A stretch of 64,000 bases of DNA, from the NCBI RefSeq assembly GCF_050586345.1, contig NZ_JBOCEF010000011.1:1-64000 (forward strand), written 5' to 3'. Shown here one piece after another: positions 15,861 to 24,411 of the stretch. The notes beneath the pieces are model-generated. The model worked only from the letters and a program-made list of their open reading frames with translations, did not search any database and was not told the DNA's origin. How positions within the stretch are numbered: the stretch's first letter is position 1; every line of letters begins with the position of its first letter. The DNA comes from JBOCEF01 sp050586345. GTDB lineage: Bacteria > Pseudomonadota > Alphaproteobacteria > Rhodobacterales > Rhodobacteraceae. A program made the translations under genes and the position numbers.

Positions 15861-16456
15861 CCGGCCAGCCCCCGCGCCCCGAGGCGCAGACCCTCGACGC
15901 CCAGGGCCGCGTGATCGCGCCCGCGTCGACCCCGGCCCTGCACACGATGGCGGGCGCCGACAAGGACCTGATGGCCAAGCAGCTGTCGAACGAGCTGGCG
16001 GACAAGGGGTTCCTCCTCGCCGCCGCCGACGACGTCATCAACTGGGCGCGCACCGGCTCGCTGTTCTGGATGACCTTCGGCCTCGCCTGCTGCGCGGTCG
16101 AGATGATGCAGACCTCGATGCCGCGCTACGACGTCGAACGCTTCGGCTTCGCGCCGCGCGCCTCGCCGCGCCAGTCCGACGTGATGATCGTCGCCGGCAC
16201 GCTGACCAACAAGATGGCCCCCGCGCTGCGCAAGGTCTACGACCAGATGCCCGAGCCGCGCTACGTCATCTCGATGGGCTCCTGCGCCAATGGCGGCGGG
16301 TACTACCACTACTCCTACTCCGTCGTGCGCGGCTGCGACCGCATCGTGCCGGTGGACATCTACATCCCCGGCTGCCCCCCGACGGCCGAGGCGCTTCTCT
16401 ACGGCATCCTGCAGCTGCAGCGCCGCATCCGCCGCACCGGCACCATCACGCGCTGA
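15851..16456 (+). CDS. nuoB: NADH-quinone oxidoreductase subunit B
   Basis: A 201-aa peripheral subunit that carries the terminal [4Fe-4S] cluster N2, which reduces quinone. Cluster ligands are the adjacent Cys pair in GLACCAVEMM, the Cys in SMGSCANGGGYYHYSY and the Cys in YIPGCPPTAEALLYG. It starts at the ATG at 15851 inside the end of nuoA, implying coupled translation. The ~40 residues before the core are Pro/Ala-rich, normal for alphaproteobacteria. Confidence 0.97.
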   Translation: MGVTGQPPRPEAQTLDAQGRVIAPASTPALHTMAGADKDLMAKQLSNELADKGFLLAAADDVINWARTGSLFWMTFGLACCAVEMMQTSMPRYDVERFGFAPRASPRQSDVMIVAGTLTNKMAPALRKVYDQMPEPRYVISMGSCANGGGYYHYSYSVVRGCDRIVPVDIYIPGCPPTAEALLYGILQLQRRIRRTGTITR

Positions 16457-16465
16457 GGGACCGAC

Positions 16466-17083
16466 ATGCTCGACGCTCCGAACCTCGACGCCCTGCAGGA
16501 ACTGGCCGCGACCCTCGAGGCGCGCCTGCCTGACGCGGTCGTCGGCGCCGACATCGCGTTCGGCGAGCTGACCGTCACGGTCGCCGTGGACAAGATCCCC
16601 GAGGTGATCAAGTTCCTGCGCGACGACAGCGGCTGCCAGTTCACCACCCTGGTGGACATCACCGCCGTCGACTGGCCGGGGCGCGACCGGCGCTTCGACC
16701 TCGTCTACCACCTGCTCTCGATGCGCCAGAACATCCGCGTGCGGATCAAGGCCGAGGTGCGCGAGGACGAGATCGCGCCGTCGATCCACGCCCTGCACGC
16801 CGCGGCCGAGTGGTTCGAGCGCGAGGTCTACGACATGTTCGGGATCCTGTTCTCGGGGCACCCGGACCTGCGCCGGCTGCTGACCGATTACGGCTTCCGC
16901 GGCCACCCGCTGCGCAAGGACTTCCCCACCACCGGCTATGTCGAGGTCCGCTACGACGAAGAGCAGAAGCGCGTGGTCTACGAGCCGGTGACGCTCGTGC
17001 AGGACTACCGCCAGTTCGATTTCATGTCCCCCTGGGAAGGCGCCGAATACATCCTTCCGGGCGACGAGAAGAAGGAGGGCTGA
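16466..17083 (+). CDS. nuoC: NADH-quinone oxidoreductase subunit C
   Basis: A 205-aa 30-kDa subunit of the hydrophilic arm. The signature EREVYDMFGILFSGHPDLRR is followed by LTDYGFRGHPLRKDFPTTGY. It is a separate gene, not fused to nuoD as in enterobacteria. It begins nine bases after nuoB. Confidence 0.97.
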   Translation: MLDAPNLDALQELAATLEARLPDAVVGADIAFGELTVTVAVDKIPEVIKFLRDDSGCQFTTLVDITAVDWPGRDRRFDLVYHLLSMRQNIRVRIKAEVREDEIAPSIHALHAAAEWFEREVYDMFGILFSGHPDLRRLLTDYGFRGHPLRKDFPTTGYVEVRYDEEQKRVVYEPVTLVQDYRQFDFMSPWEGAEYILPGDEKKEG

Positions 17084-17086
17084 GGA

Positions 17087-18289
17087 ATGGACGGCGATTT
17101 CCAGACCCCCGAGCAGAAGATCCGCAACTTCAACATCAACTTCGGCCCGCAGCACCCGGCCGCGCACGGCGTGCTGCGCATGGTGCTCGAGCTTGACGGC
17201 GAGATCGTCGAGCGCTGCGATCCGCATGTCGGGCTGCTGCACCGCGGCACCGAGAAGCTGATGGAGAGCCGCACCTACCTGCAGAACCTGCCCTACCTGG
17301 ACCGGCTCGACTACGTCGCGCCGATGAACCAGGAGCATGCTTGGTGCATGGCCATCGAGCGCCTCGTCGGCGTCGAGGTCCCGCGCCGCGCGCAGCTGAT
17401 CCGGGTGCTGTTCTGCGAGATCGGGCGAATCCTCAACCACCTGCTGAACGTGACCACGCAGGCCATGGACGTGGGCGCGCTGACGCCCCCGCTCTGGGGC
17501 TTCGAGGAGCGCGAGAAGCTCATGGTGTTCTATGAGCGGGCCTGCGGCGCGCGGCTCCACGCCGCCTATTTCCGCCCCGGCGGCGTCCACCAGGACCTGC
17601 CCGAGAAGCTCCTCCAGGACATCCTCGACTGGTGCGACCCGTTCCTGGAGGTCTGCGACGACCTCGAGGGGCTGCTGACCGACAACCGCATCTTCAAGCA
17701 GCGCAACGTCGATATCGGCGTCGTCTCGCCGGAAGAGTGCCAGAGCCTCGGCTTCTCGGGCGTCATGGTCCGCGGCTCGGGCCTGCCCTGGGACCTGCGC
17801 CGCGCGCAGCCTTACGAGTGCTATGACGAGTTCGACTTCAAGATCCCCCTCGGCAAGAACGGCGACTGCTACGACCGTTACCTGTGCCGGATGGAGGAGA
17901 TGCGGGAGTCGGTGAAGATCATCCGCCAGGCCATCGCCAAGCTGGGCGAATGCCAGGGCGGCGAGGTCCTCGCGCGCGGCAAGCTCACCCCGCCCAAGCG
18001 CGCCGACATGAAGACCTCGATGGAAGCGCTGATCCATCACTTCAAACTCTACACCGAGGGCTTCCACGTCCCCGCGGGCGAAGTCTACGCCGCCGTCGAA
18101 GCGCCCAAGGGCGAGTTCGGCGTCTATCTCGTGGCCGACGGGACCAACAAGCCCTGGCGCGCCAAGCTGCGCGCGCCGGGCTTCCCGCATCTCGCCGCCA
18201 TGGACCACATCTGCCGCGGCCACCAGCTGGCCGACGTCTCGGCGATCCTCGGGTCGCTCGACATCGTGTTCGGGGAGATCGACCGCTGA
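17087..18289 (+). CDS. nuoD: NADH-quinone oxidoreductase subunit D
   Basis: A 400-aa 49-kDa subunit lining the quinone cavity with NuoB. Landmarks are NFGPQHPAAHGVLR near the N-terminus (the quinone-site His), HVGLLHRGTEKLME, and the C-terminal SLDIVFGEIDR typical of the family. TGAGGA precedes the ATG. The stop overlaps the nuoE start as TGATG. Confidence 0.98.
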   Translation: MDGDFQTPEQKIRNFNINFGPQHPAAHGVLRMVLELDGEIVERCDPHVGLLHRGTEKLMESRTYLQNLPYLDRLDYVAPMNQEHAWCMAIERLVGVEVPRRAQLIRVLFCEIGRILNHLLNVTTQAMDVGALTPPLWGFEEREKLMVFYERACGARLHAAYFRPGGVHQDLPEKLLQDILDWCDPFLEVCDDLEGLLTDNRIFKQRNVDIGVVSPEECQSLGFSGVMVRGSGLPWDLRRAQPYECYDEFDFKIPLGKNGDCYDRYLCRMEEMRESVKIIRQAIAKLGECQGGEVLARGKLTPPKRADMKTSMEALIHHFKLYTEGFHVPAGEVYAAVEAPKGEFGVYLVADGTNKPWRAKLRAPGFPHLAAMDHICRGHQLADVSAILGSLDIVFGEIDR

Positions 18290-19197
18290 TGCTTCGCCGT
18301 CTTTCCAAGGACCAGCCCGAGAGCTTCGAGTTCACCCCCGGCAACCTCGCCTGGGCCGAGAAGCAGCTGGCCAAGTACCCCGCCGACCGCAAGGCCTCGG
18401 CGATCATCCCGCTGCTGTGGCGCGCGCAGGAGCAGGAGGGCTGGCTGACCCGCAAGGCGATCGAGACGGTCGCCGAGATGCTGGACATGGCCTATATCCG
18501 CGCCCTCGAGGTCGCGACCTTCTACTTCATGTTCCAGCTGCACCCGGTCGGCACCGTCGCCCATGTGCAGGTCTGCGGGACCACCTCCTGCATGATCTGC
18601 GGCGCCGAGGACCTGATCGCGGTCTGCAAGGACAAGATCGCCCCCAAGGCGCACGAGCTGTCCGCGGACGGCAAGTTCTCCTGGGAAGAGGTCGAGTGCC
18701 TGGGCGCGTGTTCCAACGCCCCGATGGTGCAGATCGGCAAGGATTTCTACGAGGACCTGACCGAGGAGAGCTTCGCCGCGATCCTCGACGCCTTCGCGCG
18801 CGGCGAGACGCCGAAGCCCGGCCCGCAGAACGGCCGCTTCGCCGCCGAGCCCAAGGGCGGGCCGACCTCGCTGATCATCCCCGAGGACGAGCGCACCGCG
18901 GCCAACGGCTCGGTCGCCATCGCGCTGGAGATGGGCGACACCGCCGCCCGGATCATCGGCGAGGGGAAAGAGGGCGTCGACGCGTCGAACATCACCGGCG
19001 GCGCCTCCAGGCGCCCGGCCCCGGCGGCGAAACCCGCCGCCGCGCCGGCGCCGGCCCCGGCCGCGTCCGATGACGACGTGACCGCCGCCCATGCGGCCGC
19101 CGAGGCGGAGGCCGCCCGCAAGGCCGCCATCTCCGCCGCGGTGGATGAGACCAAGGCCGCGCAGACAGGCGGCGGTGCGGACGCTAAGGACGAATAA
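18289..19197 (+). CDS. nuoE: NADH-quinone oxidoreductase subunit E with extended Ala-rich tail
   Basis: A 302-aa 24-kDa subunit carrying [2Fe-2S] cluster N1a. Ligands are in CGTTSCMICG (~100) and ECLGACSNAP (~140). The conserved core ends near residue 165; the other ~135 residues form a Pro/Ala-rich extension, including KPGPQNGRFAAEPKGGPTSL as in related alphaproteobacteria. The end of the tail, DDDVTAAHAAAEAEAARKAA, is closely similar to the repeat units of the protein encoded at 19392-20366. Confidence 0.96.
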   Translation: MLRRLSKDQPESFEFTPGNLAWAEKQLAKYPADRKASAIIPLLWRAQEQEGWLTRKAIETVAEMLDMAYIRALEVATFYFMFQLHPVGTVAHVQVCGTTSCMICGAEDLIAVCKDKIAPKAHELSADGKFSWEEVECLGACSNAPMVQIGKDFYEDLTEESFAAILDAFARGETPKPGPQNGRFAAEPKGGPTSLIIPEDERTAANGSVAIALEMGDTAARIIGEGKEGVDASNITGGASRRPAPAAKPAAAPAPAPAASDDDVTAAHAAAEAEAARKAAISAAVDETKAAQTGGGADAKDE

Positions 19198-19251
19198 GGC
19201 GTCCGCGGCGCACGGCTTTTCTTGCGGACGCCCCGAACAGGGAGGTTCGCA

Positions 19252-19395
19252 ATGAAAATCGACAGGCGGCTCAAGGGCCGCGACAGCCGCGCGGCCCGGA
19301 TCCCGGGCCGGACGCGGGACGAGCGGGCAGGGGGCGTCGCCCCCGGCCAGGGTGCAGTGAAGGGCGCAGGATGCGACCGGAGGGCGGCGCGATGA
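19252..19395 (+). CDS. Small basic ORF inside the nuo operon (47 aa)
   Basis: A 47-aa Arg-rich peptide beginning MKIDRRLKGRDSRAARIPG. GGGAGG stands seven bases before the ATG, a stronger site than most genes here have, and the stop overlaps the ATG at 19392 as ATGA, the coupling seen throughout this operon. There is no recognised domain. It may be a translated gene or may serve mainly to deliver ribosomes to the next gene, whose own upstream region is poor. Confidence 0.55.
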   Translation: MKIDRRLKGRDSRAARIPGRTRDERAGGVAPGQGAVKGAGCDRRAAR

Positions 19396-20366
19396 GCGGG
19401 ACGAGCACGAATTGCCGTATCGGCGCGCTGGCCGCGTCCGCCGGGCTCGGCGCCGTCGCGTCGGTGCTCGTCGGGGGCGAGCTGCCGCTCCAGGTCGGGG
19501 CCTTCGCGGTGGTGTTCATCGGCTCGGCCGTGGTCCTCGACCGCCGCTGCGCCGCGAGCGCCCGCGCCCGGGCCGAGGCGGAGGCCGCCGCGCAGGCCGC
19601 GCAGGCCAAGTCGCGCGATGCCGCCGAGGCCGCAAGGGCCCGCAGCGCGGCGACCGCCGCCGCCGAGGCCGCGTCCGCGCCCGCCGCGGACCCGGCCCCC
19701 AGCCCGGCCCCCAGCCCGGTGGTTGCGGCCGAGCCACGGGACGCCGGGGACCTTGACGCCGCGCACGCCGTGGCCGAGGCCGCCGCCCAGGCGAAGGCCG
19801 CCGTCGCCGCCGCCATCGGCGGGACGCAGGCCAAGGACGCCCCGGCGCCCGAAGCCGCGCCCGCCGCGGAAGACGGTGCGCTGAAGGCGGCCCATGCCGC
19901 CGCCGAGGCCGCCGCGAAGGCGAAGGCCGCTGCAGCCGCCGCCGCAACGGCGATGGCCGCCGCGCCCGCCGCCCAGGCCCCGGCTTCGGCGCAGGCGACC
20001 CCGGCGCAGGCCCCGGCCGCGCAGGACGACGCCCTCGCCGCGGCCCATGCCGCAGCCGAGGCCGCTTCCCGCGCGAAGGCCGAGGCCGCCGCGGCCCAGG
20101 CCGCGCTGACCGCCGCGCCCGCCCCGAAGGCGGACGCGGACATGCTCGCCGCCCATCGCGCCGCCTCGGCGCGCTCGGCGGGCGAGGCGATGAAACGCGC
20201 TGCGCTCGAGACCATCAGGGCCTCGGGGCAGACGCTGACCACGGCGCCGAAGCCGGCCGGGACGGATCCCGAGCTGGCGGCGGCGGAACTGGCGGCCCGC
20301 AAGGCCGCCGAAACCCGCGCTGCGGCCCAGGCCGCTGCGCAGGCTTTGGAGCAGGGGGCGGCCTGA
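19392..20366 (+). CDS. Ala-rich repeat protein with membrane N-terminus, inside the nuo operon
   Basis: A 324-aa protein of unknown function. Residues ~8-50 contain hydrophobic stretches (IGALAASAGLGAVASVLVGG and LQVGAFAVVFIGSAVVL), suggesting a hairpin membrane anchor. The remainder is alanine-rich, probably helical, and contains about four imperfect units of type DDALAAAHAAAEAASRAKAE separated by Ala/Pro linkers. The same unit ends the NuoE tail, suggesting common origin. It lies between nuoE and nuoF, where relatives also have extra open frames. The start at 19392 overlaps the small ORF before it; an ATG at 19371 is the alternative. A role in complex I assembly is conceivable but unsupported. 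Confidence 0.75.
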   Translation: MSGTSTNCRIGALAASAGLGAVASVLVGGELPLQVGAFAVVFIGSAVVLDRRCAASARARAEAEAAAQAAQAKSRDAAEAARARSAATAAAEAASAPAADPAPSPAPSPVVAAEPRDAGDLDAAHAVAEAAAQAKAAVAAAIGGTQAKDAPAPEAAPAAEDGALKAAHAAAEAAAKAKAAAAAAATAMAAAPAAQAPASAQATPAQAPAAQDDALAAAHAAAEAASRAKAEAAAAQAALTAAPAPKADADMLAAHRAASARSAGEAMKRAALETIRASGQTLTTAPKPAGTDPELAAAELAARKAAETRAAAQAAAQALEQGAA

Positions 20367-20403
20367 CACGGGCCGTTCCGGGAACAGGAGCGAAGCGGAT
20401 CGC

Positions 20404-20628
20404 ATGACCGGCGAGCGCACAGAGAAGGAGAAGGCCGCCATCCGCGGCGCCGCGATGGTGATCGCCATCGCCATGGCGTCGTGGATGGGCCTGTCCTTCC
20501 TGGGCGGTCAGCTGGGATGGCCGGTCCGCTTCGCCTTCCTGATCGACATGCTCTGCCTCGCGGCGTTCGTCTGGGCGCTGTGGGTGATCATCAGGGTCTG
20601 GCGCGCGGGCGCCGGGAAAGGGAACTGA
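20404..20628 (+). CDS. Small two-TM protein in the nuo operon (DUF5337-like)
   Basis: A 74-aa protein with a charged N-terminus (MTGERTEKEKAAIRG), two hydrophobic segments (AAMVIAIAMASWMGLSFLGG and FAFLIDMLCLAAFVWALWVI) and a basic end. From memory it resembles the short proteins annotated as DUF5337 in rhodobacterial nuo operons; this was not searched. It is placed three bases before nuoF. An accessory role with complex I is inferred from position only. Confidence 0.8.
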   Translation: MTGERTEKEKAAIRGAAMVIAIAMASWMGLSFLGGQLGWPVRFAFLIDMLCLAAFVWALWVIIRVWRAGAGKGN

Positions 20629-20631
20629 CGG

Positions 20632-21927
20632 ATGCTCTCGGATCAGGATCGCATCTTCACCAACATCTACGGGATGAAGGACCGGAGCCTCGCGGGCGCC
20701 CGCAAGCGCGGCCACTGGGACAACACCGCCGGTCTGATCGCCAACGGGCGCGACTGGGTGGTGGAGCAGGTGAAGGCCTCGGGGCTGCGCGGCCGCGGCG
20801 GCGCGGGCTTCCCCACGGGCCTGAAGTGGTCCTTCATGCCCAAGGAATCCGACGGTCGGCCCCATTACCTGGTGGTCAATGCCGACGAGTCCGAGCCGGG
20901 CACCTGCAAGGACCGGGAGATCATGCGCCATGATCCCCACACCCTGATCGAGGGCTGCCTGATCGCCGGCTTCGGCATGGGCGCCCATACCGGCTACATC
21001 TATATCCGCGGCGAGTTCATCCGCGAGCGCGAGGCCCTGCAGGCCGCGATCGACGAGTGCTACGATGCCGGGCTGCTGGGCAAGAACGCCGCCGGGTCGG
21101 GCTGGGATTTCGATCTCTACCTGCATCACGGCGCGGGCGCCTATATCTGCGGCGAGGAAACCGCGCTGCTGGAGAGCCTCGAGGGCCGCAAGGGCATGCC
21201 GCGCCTGAAGCCGCCGTTCCCGGCCAACACCGGTCTCTACGGCGCGCCGACCACGGTCAACAACGTCGAGTCGATCGCCGTCACCCCGACCATCCTGCGC
21301 CGCGGCCCCGACTGGTTCTCCCAGTTCGGGCGGCCGAACAACGCGGGCACCAAGCTCTTCGCCATCTCCGGCCACGTGAACAACCCGTGCGTGGTCGAGG
21401 AGTCGATGTCCATCACCCTGCGCGAGCTGCTCGACACCCATTGCGGCGGCGTGCGCGGCGGGTGGGACAACCTCAAGGCCGTGATCCCCGGCGGCTCCTC
21501 GGTGCAGCTGCTGCCGAAGGACCTGTGCGACGAGGCGATCATGGATTTCGACTGGCTGCGCGAGCAGTCCTCGGGCCTCGGCACCGCCGCGGTGATCGTG
21601 ATGGACCAGTCCACCGACATCATCAAGGCGATCGCCCGCCTGTCGCATTTCTACAAGCACGAGAGCTGCGGCCAGTGCACGCCCTGCCGGGAAGGTACCG
21701 GCTGGATGATGCGCGTCATGGACCGCCTGGTGACCGGCGAGGCCGAGATCGAGGAGATCGACATGCTCTTCGACGTCACCAAGCAGGTCGAGGGCCACAC
21801 CATCTGCGCGCTCGGCGACGCCGCCGCCTGGCCGATCCAGGGTCTCATCCGCCACTACCGCGAAGAGATCGAGGACCGCATCAAGGCGAAGAAGACCGGG
21901 CGCAAGGGCGCCATGGCGGCCGAGTGA
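20632..21927 (+). CDS. nuoF: NADH-quinone oxidoreductase subunit F
   Basis: A 431-aa 51-kDa subunit that binds NADH and FMN and carries [4Fe-4S] cluster N3. The FMN/NADH region is LRGRGGAGFPTGLKWSFMP and VVNADESEPGTCKDR; the cluster ligands are ESCGQCTPCREG (~350) plus the later Cys in HTICALGDAAAWP. Length is normal. Its TGA overlaps the ATG of the following lipoprotein gene. Confidence 0.98.
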   Translation: MLSDQDRIFTNIYGMKDRSLAGARKRGHWDNTAGLIANGRDWVVEQVKASGLRGRGGAGFPTGLKWSFMPKESDGRPHYLVVNADESEPGTCKDREIMRHDPHTLIEGCLIAGFGMGAHTGYIYIRGEFIREREALQAAIDECYDAGLLGKNAAGSGWDFDLYLHHGAGAYICGEETALLESLEGRKGMPRLKPPFPANTGLYGAPTTVNNVESIAVTPTILRRGPDWFSQFGRPNNAGTKLFAISGHVNNPCVVEESMSITLRELLDTHCGGVRGGWDNLKAVIPGGSSVQLLPKDLCDEAIMDFDWLREQSSGLGTAAVIVMDQSTDIIKAIARLSHFYKHESCGQCTPCREGTGWMMRVMDRLVTGEAEIEEIDMLFDVTKQVEGHTICALGDAAAWPIQGLIRHYREEIEDRIKAKKTGRKGAMAAE

Positions 21928-22421
21928 TGGGGCGCCGCTTCCATAACGCCGCCCGGGCGCTGGCCGGGCTGGGGGCGCTCGCGCTCCTCTCGGCCTGCGC
22001 CGAGCCGTCCGAGGCGCTGCGCATGGACGAGCCGCAGCGCCGCGAGGCCGCCGAGGTGATGTCCGGCGGGCAGCTGTGGCGCGTGGCCTGGACCGGGTCG
22101 TTCGACGCGACCGACGTCTATGCCGCCCCCGCCTCGCAGCGCGGCGGCGACAAGCTGCTCTACGGCGATCTCGGCGCCGACATGGCCGGCCAGCTCGGGG
22201 CGAACGCCCCCGAGATGGGCGGCCCCGAGGCCGCCGCCGCCGCCGAGGCGGTGATGGCCGCCCAGGGCGAGCGCCCGATCTGCGCGCGCAAGCTCTACTG
22301 GTTCAAATGGGGGGCGCCGTCCCCCGCCGGGACGCTGGTTCTGACCGAGCCGCGTTTCGACCCGGTGCAGGGCATCTGGATTTTCAAGGGACGCTGCAAC
22401 ACCGCGGCGGAGGACGTATGA
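21927..22421 (+). CDS. Predicted lipoprotein encoded between nuoF and nuoG
   Basis: A 164-aa protein with a clear lipoprotein signal: MGRRFHNAARALAGLG, then a hydrophobic run ending LLSAC, so Cys24 would be lipidated. The mature part has ERPICARKLYWFKWG and IWIFKGRCNTAAEDV, with two Cys that could pair in the periplasm. No family recognised. It overlaps nuoF by three bases and nuoG by four, so it must be translated with them, although complex I has no known periplasmic lipoprotein subunit in bacteria. Confidence 0.85.
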   Translation: MGRRFHNAARALAGLGALALLSACAEPSEALRMDEPQRREAAEVMSGGQLWRVAWTGSFDATDVYAAPASQRGGDKLLYGDLGADMAGQLGANAPEMGGPEAAAAAEAVMAAQGERPICARKLYWFKWGAPSPAGTLVLTEPRFDPVQGIWIFKGRCNTAAEDV

Positions 22422-24406
22422 CCGACCTGAAGCAAATCGAAATCGACGGCAAGGTCATCGAGGTCGACGGCGCGATGACCATCCTGCAGGCGGCGGAAGT
22501 GGCCGGGATCGAGATCCCGCGCTTCTGCTACCACGAGCGGCTGTCCATCGCCGGCAACTGCCGGATGTGCCTGGTCGAGGTCGTCGGCGGCCCGCCCAAG
22601 CCCGCCGCCTCCTGCGCCATGCAGGTGCGCGACCTGCGGCCCGGCCGCAATGGCGAGCCGCCGGTGGTCAAGACCAACTCGCCCATGGTCAAGAAGGCCC
22701 GCGAGGGGGTGATGGAGTTCCTGCTCATCAACCATCCCCTCGACTGCCCGATCTGCGACCAGGGCGGCGAGTGCGACCTGCAGGACCAGGCCATGGCCTA
22801 CGGCGTCGACTTCTCGCGCTACCGCGAGCCCAAGCGCGCGGCCAACGACATGGACCTCGGGCCGCTGGTCGGCACCTGCATGACCCGCTGCATCTCCTGC
22901 ACCCGCTGCGTGCGCTTCATCACCGAGGTCGCGGGCTGCTCCGAACTGGGCCAGACCGGCCGCGGCGAGGACTCCGAGATCACCAACTATCTCGGCGCGA
23001 CGCTGAGCAGCGAGCTGCAGGGCAACCTGATCGATCTCTGCCCCGTCGGCGCGCTGACCTCGAAGCCCTACGCCTTCACCGCCCGCCCGTGGGAGCTGAA
23101 GAAGACCGAGAGCGTGGACGTGATCGACGCGCTCGGCGCGAACATCCGCGTGGACGTGCGCGGGCGCGAAGTGATGCGCCTGATGCCGCGCAACCATGAC
23201 GGCGTGAACGAGGAATGGCTGGCCGACCGCTCCCGCTTCATCTGGGACGGGCTGCGCCGCCAGCGCCTTGACAAGCCTTACATCCGCAAGGACGGCAAGC
23301 TGGTCGCCGCGACCTGGGCCGAGGCCTTCGAGGCCATCGCCGCCGCCGCGAACGGCAAGAAAGTCAACGCCATCATCGGCGACCTTGCCCCGGCCGAGGC
23401 GATCTTCGCGCTGAAGACGCTGGTGTCCGAGCTCGGCGGCGTGGTCGAGGCGCGCACCGACGGCGCCGCCCTGCCGCTGGAGCGGTCGGCCTATGCCGGC
23501 ACCGCGGCCATCGAGGACATCGACGGCGCCGCCGAGGTGCTGATCATCGGCGGCAACCTGCGTGAAGAGTCCCCGGTGCTGAACGCGCGCGTCCGCAAGG
23601 CCTGGTCGAACGGCGCGAACGTGTCGCTGATCGGCGCGGGCGTGGACCTGACCTACCCGGTGGCGCATCTCGGGACCGGCCCCTCGGCCATTTCGGGCGC
23701 GGAGCTGGGCGAGGGCGCGGTGATCATCCTCGCCGCCTCCACCCTGGCGCGCGAGGACGGCGCCGCGGTGCTGGCCGCGACGCAGGCGCTGGCCGAAGCC
23801 AAGGGCGCGAAGATCCTGGTGCTGCACACCGCCGCCTCCCGCGTCGGCGCGCTGGATCTCGGCGCGGCGGTCGAGGGCGGCATCGCCGCGGCGCTGGACG
23901 CCGAGGTGATCTGGAACCTCGGCGCGGACGAGATCGACGTGCCGGCCGGGCCCTTCGTGATCTACCAGGGCTCGCACGGCGACCGCGGGGCGCACCGCGC
24001 CGACGTGATCCTGCCGGGCGCCGCCTGGACCGAGGAGCCGGGCCTGTTCGTCAACACCGAAGGGCGCCCGCAGCTCGCCAACCGCGCCGGGTTCCCCCCG
24101 GGGCAGGCGAAGGAGAACTGGGCGATCATCCGCGCGGCCTCCGCGTCGCTCGGCAAGACGCTGCCCTTCGACAGCCTCCAGGCCCTGCGCGCGGCGATGT
24201 TCGACGCCGCGCCGGTCCTGGCGCAGATCGACGCCGTGCCGGAGCAGGAGCTGGTGGTCCAGCCCTCGGGCGCGCTGTCGGACGCCGCCTTCGCGGTCCC
24301 GTCCGTCGATCACTACCTCGTCAACCCGATCTGCCGCGCCTCGACCGTCATGGCCGAGCTGTCGCGTCTGAAGCATGAGCGCGGCCTCTCGGTCGCGGCG
24401 GAGTGA
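22418..24406 (+). CDS. nuoG: NADH-quinone oxidoreductase subunit G
   Basis: A 662-aa 75-kDa subunit carrying several Fe-S clusters: [2Fe-2S] N1b in RFCYHERLSIAGNCRMC, the His/Cys-ligated N5 in NHPLDCPICDQGGECDLQD, and N4 in CISCTRCVRF with the later DLCPVGALTS. A molybdopterin-oxidoreductase-like domain without cofactor forms the C-terminal two thirds. At ~660 residues it is the short mitochondrial-like type, lacking the extra N7 region of E. coli. The ATG at 22418 overlaps the lipoprotein stop. Confidence 0.97.
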   Translation: MTDLKQIEIDGKVIEVDGAMTILQAAEVAGIEIPRFCYHERLSIAGNCRMCLVEVVGGPPKPAASCAMQVRDLRPGRNGEPPVVKTNSPMVKKAREGVMEFLLINHPLDCPICDQGGECDLQDQAMAYGVDFSRYREPKRAANDMDLGPLVGTCMTRCISCTRCVRFITEVAGCSELGQTGRGEDSEITNYLGATLSSELQGNLIDLCPVGALTSKPYAFTARPWELKKTESVDVIDALGANIRVDVRGREVMRLMPRNHDGVNEEWLADRSRFIWDGLRRQRLDKPYIRKDGKLVAATWAEAFEAIAAAANGKKVNAIIGDLAPAEAIFALKTLVSELGGVVEARTDGAALPLERSAYAGTAAIEDIDGAAEVLIIGGNLREESPVLNARVRKAWSNGANVSLIGAGVDLTYPVAHLGTGPSAISGAELGEGAVIILAASTLAREDGAAVLAATQALAEAKGAKILVLHTAASRVGALDLGAAVEGGIAAALDAEVIWNLGADEIDVPAGPFVIYQGSHGDRGAHRADVILPGAAWTEEPGLFVNTEGRPQLANRAGFPPGQAKENWAIIRAASASLGKTLPFDSLQALRAAMFDAAPVLAQIDAVPEQELVVQPSGALSDAAFAVPSVDHYLVNPICRASTVMAELSRLKHERGLSVAAE

Positions 24407-24411
24407 GGCTC

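Noticed and set aside
15824..18223. 799-codon minus-strand open frame opposite nuoB-nuoD
   Set aside because: It spans three certain genes on the other strand and has a shadow composition rich in His, Val, Gln and Asp.
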